A stretch of DNA of 64,000 bases from Spirochaetota bacterium (GTDB lineage: Bacteria > Spirochaetota > Spirochaetia > Treponematales > Rectinemataceae): contig JAJUJQ010000006.1 in assembly GCA_029265255.1 (NCBI GenBank), forward strand, positions 1 through 64,000, written 5' to 3'. Of the stretch, positions 42,168 through 49,642 are shown in pieces; the first letter of the stretch is position 1; every line of letters starts with the position of its first letter. A program made the translations under genes and the position numbers. The notes beneath the pieces were generated by a model. The model searched no databases. It was not told the origin of the DNA and saw only the letters and a list, made by a program, of their open reading frames with translations.

Positions 42168-43370
42168 ATGAAAAAGCTCGTGGCAATCATGCTCGTGCTC
42201 GCCTTCCTCGTGGTCGGTGCGAACGTATTCGCACAGACCAAGGCGAAATTTCACATCGGCGTTGTCACTGGTACCGTCTCCCAGTCGGAAGACGACCTGC
42301 GCGGTGCCGAGCAGCTGATCAAGGAATACGGCAGCGTTAAAAACGGTGGGATGATTCAGCACATCACATACCCAGATGACTTCATGTCACAGCAGGAAAC
42401 CTACATTTCATCTGTAGTAGCCCTTGCAGACGATCCGCTCATGAAAGCAATCGTCATCAACCAGTCAATCCCTGGCACCGCTGAAGCGTTCAAGCGTGTA
42501 AGGGCCAAGAGACCGGACATTCTCCTACTCGCCGGCGAGCCCCATGAGGATCCGCTCGTGATTCAGGGCGCGGCAGATCTTGCGCTCTCCGCCGACTTTG
42601 TATCGCGCGGCTATACGATCATTTGGGCAGCCAAGCAGCTCGGTGCGAAAAACTTTGTCCATATTTCCTTCCCCCGCCACATGAGCTATGAATCGCTCGG
42701 TCGCCGCCGCGCGATCATGGAGCAGGCGTGCAAGGATCTCGGCCTGAACTTCTATTTCGAGACCGCTCCAGACCCGACCTCCGACGTCGGTGTCGCAGGT
42801 GCTCAGCAGTTCATCCTCGAGAAGGTTCCGCAGTGGATCCAGAAGTATGGCAAGGAAACCGCCTTCTTCTGCACCAATGACGCGCACACCGAGCCCCTTT
42901 TGAAGCAGCTGCTCGCCTATGGCGGCATGTTCGTGGAAGCGGACCTTCCTTCTCCGCTCATGGGATACCCTGGCGCCCTTGGTCTCGATCTTTCCAAGGA
43001 AGCGGGCAACTTCCCCGCCATCCTGAAGAAAGTTGAGGAAGCGGTTGTCGCGAAGGGAGGCAAGGGCCGCTTCGGAACCTGGGCTTTCTCCTATGGCTAC
43101 ACCCTGACCGCGGGTCTCGGCGAGTTCGCAAAGAGAGTCGTGGAAGGCAAGGCAAAGAAGGATAGCCTCAAGGACGTATTCGAATCGCTTGGCAAGTATA
43201 CCCCCGGTGCCAAGTGGAACGGCGCTTACTATGTCGATGTGGGGACCGGCGTCCGCGCCAAGAACCAGGTCCTGATCTACATGGATACCTATGTGTTCGG
43301 CAAGGGCTTCCTGCCTACGACCAAACAGAAGGTACCCGACAAGTACTACACCATCCAGATGAAGAAGTGA
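42168..43370 (+). CDS. DUF3798 periplasmic substrate-binding protein
   Basis: 400 residues. A signal peptide (KKLVAIMLVLAFLVVGANVFA) precedes a two-lobe binding protein of the DUF3798 family (FHIGVVTGTVSQSEDDLRGAEQLIKEYG; AAKQLGAKNFVHISFPRHMSYESLGRRRAIME; GMFVEADLPSPLMGYPGALG). The fold is like type I periplasmic binding proteins of RbsB kind. Ligand unknown. It heads a five-gene import cassette; two hairpins follow it, which would let it be made in excess over the membrane parts. Confidence 0.92.
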   Translation: MKKLVAIMLVLAFLVVGANVFAQTKAKFHIGVVTGTVSQSEDDLRGAEQLIKEYGSVKNGGMIQHITYPDDFMSQQETYISSVVALADDPLMKAIVINQSIPGTAEAFKRVRAKRPDILLLAGEPHEDPLVIQGAADLALSADFVSRGYTIIWAAKQLGAKNFVHISFPRHMSYESLGRRRAIMEQACKDLGLNFYFETAPDPTSDVGVAGAQQFILEKVPQWIQKYGKETAFFCTNDAHTEPLLKQLLAYGGMFVEADLPSPLMGYPGALGLDLSKEAGNFPAILKKVEEAVVAKGGKGRFGTWAFSYGYTLTAGLGEFAKRVVEGKAKKDSLKDVFESLGKYTPGAKWNGAYYVDVGTGVRAKNQVLIYMDTYVFGKGFLPTTKQKVPDKYYTIQMKK

Positions 43371-43378
43371 TCAGTAAG

Positions 43379-43404
43379 GGGCGGCCTCTCGGGGTCGCCC
43401 TCTT
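43379..43404 (+). terminator. hairpin after the DUF3798 gene
   Basis: GGGCGGCC and GGTCGCCC arms pair with one G-T, followed by TCTT only. It is likely an attenuator or RNA-stabilising stem. Confidence 0.5.
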
Positions 43405-43443
43405 GGCATTGTCCTATATTGAGGGATAAAGTGCCATGACACG

Positions 43444-43484
43444 GGCCCGTATTCAGGCGTTGTCGGGATACGGGCCTCTTTTTC
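43444..43484 (+). terminator. second intracassette terminator-like hairpin
   Basis: Perfect arms GGCCCGTAT (43444-43452) and ATACGGGCC (43468-43476), followed by TCTTTTTC. It is a convincing terminator, yet the ATPase gene starts 29 bp later with no clear promoter, so read-through is expected. Confidence 0.7.
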
Positions 43485-43512
43485 GTTCATCCAATTCAAT
43501 TACGGTACGTAT

Positions 43513-45114
43513 ATGGCCAACGGCAGCCCCCTTCTTTCCATCCAGCACGTGTCCAAGGACTTTTATGGCAACACTGTGCTGCACGATGTGAGCTTCGATC
43601 TCCACGAGGGCGAAATTCTCGGCCTGGTGGGAGAAAACGGCGCTGGCAAGACGACGCTCATGCGTATTCTGTTCGGTATGCCGGTTATTGCCGAGACAGG
43701 CGGTTTCGGCGGCAGCATCATTATCGATGGCACAGTGGCGCACTTCTCAAGTCCTTTCGACGCGCTCGACGCGGGCATCGGCATGGTGCATCAGGAATTC
43801 AGCCTCATCCCCGGATTCACGACTACCGAAAACATTGTGCTCAACCGCGAATCCATGCGGCCGAGTCTTCTCAACGATGTGTTTGGCGATCGAATGAGCA
43901 TTCTCCAGCGCGATCTCATGCGCCAGCGCGCAACGACCGCCATCGGCAAGCTCGGCGTCGAGCTCGATCCTGACATGCTCGTCTCCGAAATGCCCGTGGG
44001 GCACAAGCAGTTTACCGAGATCGCGCGCGAAATAGACCGCGAGCACACGCGGATCCTCGTCCTGGACGAGCCAACCGCAGTCCTCACGGAAAGCGAAGCC
44101 CAGGTACTGCTCACCACCCTGAAGCGCCTCGCGTCGGAAGGCATCGCGATCATCTTCATCTCGCACCGGCTCCAGGAAGTTCTGGAAATCGCCGACAGGA
44201 TTGTGGTGCTGCGCGACGGTCATGTGGTGAAGGATACTAAAAATGAAGGCGTTTCCATGCGTGACATTGCGTCATGGATGGTAGGACGCTCGCTGGGCGA
44301 CAGCGGCGCGCGGGAGGCATCGAGGGCACTTTCTGAGATCGCTTTCAGTGTACGGCATCTCTGGGTCGACATGCCAGGCGAAACGGTGCGCGACGTCTCC
44401 TTCGAGGTGCATACGGGCGAGATTTTCGGTATCGGTGGTCTGGCCGGGCAGGGGAAGCTCGGTATTCCCAACGGTATCATGGGTCTCTTTCCCGCAGGAG
44501 GTGAGGTGGTGCTTCATGGCAAACCGGTTCCGCTCAACGCACCCGCGAAAGCGCTCGCCATGGGTATGGCCTTCGTATCGGAAGATCGGCGCGGAGTAGG
44601 GCTTCTTCTCGACGAAAGCCTCGAATGGAATATTGCCTTTACCGCCATGCAGGTGCACGGCCAGTACCTGAAGCGGATAGCAGGCGGACTCTTCACGCAG
44701 CGCGACGAAAAGGCCATGGAAGAACTCTGCAAGGAATATGTGGGCATTCTTGACATCAAGTGTACTGGCACAAAACAGAAGGCAAAGGAACTTTCCGGCG
44801 GCAACCAGCAGAAAGTATGTCTTGCGAAAGCCTTCGCGATGAAGCCCGACCTGCTTTTCGTGTCCGAACCCACGCGTGGCATCGACGTAGGAGCCAAGAA
44901 ACTTGTGCTGGACACCTTGCATCGATACAACCGCGAGTACGGCACCACCATTGTGATGGTATCCTCCGAACTAGAGGAATTGCGCTCCATCTGCGATCGG
45001 ATTGCCATTGTCGATGAAGGCCGGATCGCGGGTATCCTGCCGCCGAGCGCGGACATTTCCGAATTCGGTCTGCTCATGTCAGGCGCCCGCGTAGAGGAGG
45101 CCATCAATGCGTGA
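43513..45114 (+). CDS. sugar-type ABC importer ATPase (two ATPase halves)
   Basis: 533 residues, RbsA/MglA class. First half: Walker A GENGAGKTTLMRIL, signature-region VSEMPVGHKQFTEIAREI, Walker B RILVLDEPTAVLT. Second half: degenerate Walker A GLAGQGKLGIPNGIMG, but intact signature [17 protein letters not shown] and [13 protein letters not shown]. One working and one degenerate site is usual in this class. The ribosome site is weak. It overlaps the first permease gene by 8 bp. Confidence 0.93.
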   Translation: MANGSPLLSIQHVSKDFYGNTVLHDVSFDLHEGEILGLVGENGAGKTTLMRILFGMPVIAETGGFGGSIIIDGTVAHFSSPFDALDAGIGMVHQEFSLIPGFTTTENIVLNRESMRPSLLNDVFGDRMSILQRDLMRQRATTAIGKLGVELDPDMLVSEMPVGHKQFTEIAREIDREHTRILVLDEPTAVLTESEAQVLLTTLKRLASEGIAIIFISHRLQEVLEIADRIVVLRDGHVVKDTKNEGVSMRDIASWMVGRSLGDSGAREASRALSEIAFSVRHLWVDMPGETVRDVSFEVHTGEIFGIGGLAGQGKLGIPNGIMGLFPAGGEVVLHGKPVPLNAPAKALAMGMAFVSEDRRGVGLLLDESLEWNIAFTAMQVHGQYLKRIAGGLFTQRDEKAMEELCKEYVGILDIKCTGTKQKAKELSGGNQQKVCLAKAFAMKPDLLFVSEPTRGIDVGAKKLVLDTLHRYNREYGTTIVMVSSELEELRSICDRIAIVDEGRIAGILPPSADISEFGLLMSGARVEEAINA

Positions 45115-46150
45115 CATCAAGACATTCATTCAGGATTTTGGCTGGCCGCGCATCATTATTTTTCTGTTCCTTATATTTCTGTTCATCATGGCACCGTTCG
45201 TCGGCGTGCGCCTCGACGCGTCCATTTCCGACGTGCTCAACCGCTTTGGCCAGTACGCGATTCTCGTGCTCGCCATGGTTCCGATGATCCAGTCAGGCTG
45301 CGGTCTCAATTTCGGTTTAGCCCTGGGGATTGTCGCGGGCCTTTTGGGAGCGACCCTGTCGCTCCAGTTTGAACTGCGCGGCTTTCTGGGCTTTTTCGGA
45401 GCTATCGCGCTGGCGGCGCCCTTCGCCACCCTCTTCGGCTGGCTCTACGGCAAGCTGCTCAACAAGGTCAAGGGCGAAGAGATGACCATCGCGATGTATA
45501 TTGGCTTCTCATTCATCATGTTCATGTGCATCATGTGGCTTATCCTGCCCTATAACAACCCGACCATGATCTGGGGCTACGCGGGCAAGGGTCTCAGGAC
45601 AACGATTACGGTTGAGGGATACTGGCTTAAAATTCTGAACAACTTTCTTGCGATCAAGATAGGCCAATTCTTTGTATTTCCCACGGGGCTGGTTCTCTTT
45701 GTGGGGCTGTGTGCTTTCCTGATGTGGGTATTTCTTCGCTCCAGAACCGGCACCGCCATGACCGCGGTCGGTTCCAATCCCGACTTCGCCCGTGCGTCCG
45801 GTGTCGATGTCGATCGCATGCGAATGATTTCCGTGATTATCTCAACGTTCCTCGGGGCGGTCGGCATTATCGTATATCAGCAAAGCTTTGGATTTATCCA
45901 GCTCTATACCGCGCCCGGACCCATGGTGTTCCCCGCGGTCGCGGCTATTCTTATCGGCGGCGCCAGCATCAACAAGGCGAACATGGTGAACGTGATCGTG
46001 GGCACGTTCCTGTTCCAGGGCCTTTTAACCATGACGCCCTCGGTCATCAACTCGGTGCTGCAGACCGACATGTCGGAAGTCATCCGTATTATCGTGTCGA
46101 ACGGCATGATCCTCTACGCGCTCACGCGCAAGATAAAGGTGTCAAAATGA
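45107..46150 (+). CDS. ABC importer permease 1 of DUF3798 cassette
   Basis: 347 residues, about 9-10 membrane helices, BPD_transp_2 (RbsC-like) family: QSGCGLNFGLALGIVAGLLGA, VGSNPDFARASGVDVDRMRMISVIISTFLGAVGII (the coupling loop) and VAAILIGGASINKANMVNVIVGT. It pairs with the second permease to form a heterodimeric channel; ATGA overlap links them. Confidence 0.92.
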   Translation: MRDIKTFIQDFGWPRIIIFLFLIFLFIMAPFVGVRLDASISDVLNRFGQYAILVLAMVPMIQSGCGLNFGLALGIVAGLLGATLSLQFELRGFLGFFGAIALAAPFATLFGWLYGKLLNKVKGEEMTIAMYIGFSFIMFMCIMWLILPYNNPTMIWGYAGKGLRTTITVEGYWLKILNNFLAIKIGQFFVFPTGLVLFVGLCAFLMWVFLRSRTGTAMTAVGSNPDFARASGVDVDRMRMISVIISTFLGAVGIIVYQQSFGFIQLYTAPGPMVFPAVAAILIGGASINKANMVNVIVGTFLFQGLLTMTPSVINSVLQTDMSEVIRIIVSNGMILYALTRKIKVSK

Positions 46151-47295
46151 GCGCACAGAATTTACCCCAGAACAAGTTCCTGAAATTCCTGACCCAGAAC
46201 GCGGTCGTGCTGATTTTCCTCATTATCACCGCTGTGGCGATTCCGCCGTCGGGGCTTTCGCTGCCTTACATCCTGCAGGAAGTCATTACGAGGCTCGGAC
46301 GCAACTCATTTCTGGTGCTGGCTCTGCTGTTGCCGATCTACGCCGGCATGGGGCTCAACTTCGGCATGACGCTGGGCGCGATGGCAGGGCAGATTGGGCT
46401 CATATTCGCGGTCAACTTCGGTATCGCCAACTGGCACGGACTGTTGTTTGCGCTGCTCGTGGGACTGCCGATCTCCGTGCTGCTCGGCTATATTTGTGGT
46501 CTTGTCATGAACAAGGCGAAGGGCCGGGAGATGGTAACCGGCTACATCCTGGCGTTCTTTATCAACGGAATTTACCAATTCTTCGTGCTCTACATGCTCG
46601 GTTCGATCATTCCTATTCGCAATCCGGCGATTCTGTTGTCCCGCGGGTATGGCATCCGCAATACGCTCAACCTGGAATCGGTCCGCCAGTCGCTTGATAA
46701 TATCCTCATGCTGAGGGTGGGTGGATTCGCGATTCCTGTGGTGACCTTTCTGATCATTGCGCTGCTCTGCGTGTTCATTGTGTGGTTCAAGAAGACCAAA
46801 CTGGGGCAGGACATGCGCGCGGTCGGTCAGGACATGGGGGTCGCGGAGGCGGCCGGTATTCCGGTTGAGAAGACGCGAATCGTCGCGATTTTGATTTCCA
46901 CGGTGCTTGCCTGCGCGGGGCAGATTATCTTCCTTCAGAACATGGGCAATCTTGCGACCTACAACGCCCACGATCAGACGGGCTTTTTCGCAGTCGCTGC
47001 CATCCTGGTAGGCGGCGCGTCTGTTACCAGGGCGAGCATCGCCAACGTGTTCATCGGCGTAGTCCTGCTGCATGCCATGTTCATCGTGTCACCGCTCGCC
47101 GGGCAGAAGCTTTTCGGCTCCGCCATGATCGGCGAATACTTCCGCCAGTTTATTGGTTATGGCGTTATCGCGCTCTCGCTGGTGCTCTATGCGTACCGAA
47201 CGAGAAAAGCGGCGGCTGAAGCCCGTTTGAGCCTGAGAGGCGGAGCATCGGGCGCCAATGGCTCATCCAATGGAGCGAATGGAGGTGCCAAATGA
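46147..47295 (+). CDS. ABC importer permease 2 of DUF3798 cassette
   Basis: 382 residues from ATG 46147, overlapping the previous stop. It shows the same fold as permease 1: YAGMGLNFGMTLGAMAGQIGLI, VGQDMGVAEAAGIPVEKTRIVAILISTVLACAGQII, VAAILVGGASVTRASIANVFIGV. The conserved GLNFG and VAAIL(V/I)GGAS segments show that permeases 1 and 2 are diverged paralogues. The C-terminal tail is Gly/Ala/Asn-rich (GASGANGSSNGANGGAK). It overlaps the next gene by 4 bp. Confidence 0.92.
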   Translation: MSAQNLPQNKFLKFLTQNAVVLIFLIITAVAIPPSGLSLPYILQEVITRLGRNSFLVLALLLPIYAGMGLNFGMTLGAMAGQIGLIFAVNFGIANWHGLLFALLVGLPISVLLGYICGLVMNKAKGREMVTGYILAFFINGIYQFFVLYMLGSIIPIRNPAILLSRGYGIRNTLNLESVRQSLDNILMLRVGGFAIPVVTFLIIALLCVFIVWFKKTKLGQDMRAVGQDMGVAEAAGIPVEKTRIVAILISTVLACAGQIIFLQNMGNLATYNAHDQTGFFAVAAILVGGASVTRASIANVFIGVVLLHAMFIVSPLAGQKLFGSAMIGEYFRQFIGYGVIALSLVLYAYRTRKAAAEARLSLRGGASGANGSSNGANGGAK

Positions 47296-47828
47296 GCGCA
47301 GCCAGAATTAAATCCGCCGCGCCCAAAAAGGCGCTGGACCCAGCCACAAACACCAGGCGCATGGTGATACGCGGTGTGCTGCTCGCGCTCTATGTCGGCT
47401 TGATGGTATTGATGATTGTTACCGGCCGTCGCCACACCATCCTGATCGACAACAATGATGCCGCGGATGGCTCCTACGAGGCGATCAACGGCATGGAAGT
47501 AGCGATTGACAGACAGGAATCATCGGAATACTGGCCAGGCGATCGAGACAAGGCGATTGTCCAAGGCCAGCGGCATACGATCAAGGTAAGCGTATTCGAT
47601 GATGGCACCGAGGTAACCAATTCTTTTACTGTACCGCTCTGGACTGATATCGTCATTGTTTCGGTACCGAAAATGCTGAAGAATATCGAGCCGTGGATTG
47701 AGCCCTTTACCATGGCACAGCAGATCGAGGAAGCGCAGTCGCAGCCAGCTATGGAAGGCATGAGCTATCAGAGTGAAGGACCGGCGGCACCGAGCGAAGA
47801 AGGCGCGGCTCAACCACAATCCCCATAA
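47292..47828 (+). CDS. single-span companion protein of the DUF3798 cassette
   Basis: 178 residues. A basic N-terminus, one helix (VIRGVLLALYVGLMVLMIVTG), then a periplasmic region of about 110 residues (HTILIDNNDAADGSYEAINGMEVAI; GQRHTIKVSVFDDGTEVTNSFTVPLWTDIVIVSVPKML) and an acidic Pro/Gln tail. I do not recognise a characterised family. The 4-bp overlap with permease 2 and the terminator after it show it belongs to the transporter. A role in docking the binding protein or assembling the channel is inference. Confidence 0.8.
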   Translation: MSAARIKSAAPKKALDPATNTRRMVIRGVLLALYVGLMVLMIVTGRRHTILIDNNDAADGSYEAINGMEVAIDRQESSEYWPGDRDKAIVQGQRHTIKVSVFDDGTEVTNSFTVPLWTDIVIVSVPKMLKNIEPWIEPFTMAQQIEEAQSQPAMEGMSYQSEGPAAPSEEGAAQPQSP

Positions 47829-47848
47829 AGCAAAATGTTCGACATCAG

Positions 47849-47886
47849 GGGCCTGAGTCCGCGAGAGGTTCAGGCCCTTTTCTTTT
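47849..47886 (+). terminator. rho-independent terminator of the DUF3798 cassette
   Basis: GGGCCTGA (47849-47856) and TCAGGCCC (47870-47877) followed by TTTTCTTTT. Confidence 0.9.
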
Positions 47887-48010
47887 GGCAGCCGGATGCC
47901 GGCAGCGCACGCGCGCGTGATGACAATGCGGCATGCCGCGGCTTCTCCAAGATACGGTACATGCCAGCGCCTACTGGCTTCCAAGCGGGTATGTGTTCGG
48001 GGGTTTGTAT

Positions 48011-49507
48011 CTAGCGCGCCGGTTGCCGGCCTGTTTCCTGGTGGTGCGCCGCGAGCGTCTTCTGCACTTTCTTTTCGTCATACAAAAACAGGAGCACCAA
48101 CCCCCCGATACAGAACGCGAGAGCTAGAATGGTCGTCAGCCGCACACCCGGTGCCCCAACCACTTCACCGCTCGCTCCGCCTTTCGCTCCGATCATCACG
48201 ACCGAAGGCAAAATGATGGCCCCTACCGACTGTCCCATCTTTGACATGAACGTTCTGAAGCCGAAGAATACCCCCGCCTTGTGCATGCCGGTCTCAATCG
48301 CATAGGCCTCGGCCATGTCTGACACCATCGCGTTGGGGAGAATGCCAAAAATCGCGAGCGGTACCGCGGCAAGCAGCGAAGCGATAACGGACTGCGTTAT
48401 TGGCGCCATGGGTATATGCCCAAAAAGCGAGCAGAACACGAACAACGCCGCAAAGAGGCCGAACGCGATCATCAGGAGTCGCTTCCGCCCCACCGCTTTG
48501 GCGATGAAGTTCACTGGAATGTAGAAAAGAAAACTCACCAGGAACATCAGGATGAAGAGTCTGGAGTAGGTCTCCTTCGGCAGCCCCAGCAGTACAGTGA
48601 TGTAATACATGAGCCCGTTGTTGATGAAATAAAGACTTATCCAGTATGCGAAATCGCTCAACGTAAAACGAAAGAAGTTCCTGTCCCGGATCACATTGCT
48701 GATTGATCGGAAAAACCCGTCATCGCAGGGCACGGATTCCGCGTACCGATGTTCATCGATGACCAACACTGGCAGCAGCATGAGTACAAAGGCAATGGCC
48801 GCAAACACCCCTTGGGCTGCCTGAAACGCGGCAAGCGGCGACATCCCGCTTGTCTGAAATAAACCCTGCAGCGCGGGGGCCTGCGCGCCAATCATCGCTC
48901 CCAGCGCCCAGGTAATGGAAATCATGGTTGACAGTTGGAGCCTTTCATCGCTCGAGTGCCCCAGTTCGCTCATCCACGCGAAGAAAGGAGTTACATACAT
49001 GGTCATGAACAGATAGAACAGCGTCACCGAGAGAAAGAGCCATACTGCGTTGCCTGTCATGTGCGCTCCCTCGCCCGCGCCGAAAGGAGCAACAAATATC
49101 AGCACCGCGAACGCGGCAAACGGCAGTACCGCCACCGCCATGAAAAAGCGCCTGCGCCCGAGTCTGGACTTGCTCCGGTCCGAGAGCACCGCGATGAGGG
49201 GGTCCGTCACCGCGTCGAAAATGCGGCCAAACCAAAGAATAAGGCCTATCACGGTCAGAACCCCTATTACATAGCCTTGGTGAATCATCCGGGGAAAGAG
49301 CGCGGCGCCTCCCTCCTGTGGTGGCAGATAGAAATAGTTGAGAAAATTGGCCGCGCCATAGCTGGCAAGCGACCAGCCAAGCTGACCCAGCGCATAGCAT
49401 ATCTTTTTGGGAAAAGGTAGGGGCTCGACCTGCAAAGGCCTAGCGAGCCCCTTGTTATTTGCGAATTCTGATGAAATCGCAGAGACAGCAGCCTTGGATG
49501 TACTCAT
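48011..49507 (-). CDS. GPH-family sugar:cation symporter
   Basis: 498 residues, 12 membrane segments. GPH/MelB marks: KICYALGQLGWSLASYGAANFLNYFYL at the start, the first-loop GRIFDAVTDPLIAVLSDRSKSRLGRRR with the cation-site Asp, and IFGILPNAMVSDMAEAYAIETGMHKAGVFFG. It would import a glycoside or sugar acid with Na+ or H+. Ligand unknown. It converges with the DUF3798 cassette. Confidence 0.9.
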   Translation of the reverse strand: MSTSKAAVSAISSEFANNKGLARPLQVEPLPFPKKICYALGQLGWSLASYGAANFLNYFYLPPQEGGAALFPRMIHQGYVIGVLTVIGLILWFGRIFDAVTDPLIAVLSDRSKSRLGRRRFFMAVAVLPFAAFAVLIFVAPFGAGEGAHMTGNAVWLFLSVTLFYLFMTMYVTPFFAWMSELGHSSDERLQLSTMISITWALGAMIGAQAPALQGLFQTSGMSPLAAFQAAQGVFAAIAFVLMLLPVLVIDEHRYAESVPCDDGFFRSISNVIRDRNFFRFTLSDFAYWISLYFINNGLMYYITVLLGLPKETYSRLFILMFLVSFLFYIPVNFIAKAVGRKRLLMIAFGLFAALFVFCSLFGHIPMAPITQSVIASLLAAVPLAIFGILPNAMVSDMAEAYAIETGMHKAGVFFGFRTFMSKMGQSVGAIILPSVVMIGAKGGASGEVVGAPGVRLTTILALAFCIGGLVLLFLYDEKKVQKTLAAHHQETGRQPAR

Positions 49508-49642
49508 AATGGTCCATCTTAACGTACCGAAAGGGCCGCGGTCAAAGAGCCTGTACGTGTTGATAGTGCTAGGCTGGTGACGTGCTGGTAAAAAACAGGG
49601 CCCGCCTGCGCGAGCCCTGCCAGGTACTCGTGAGTAATCGAT

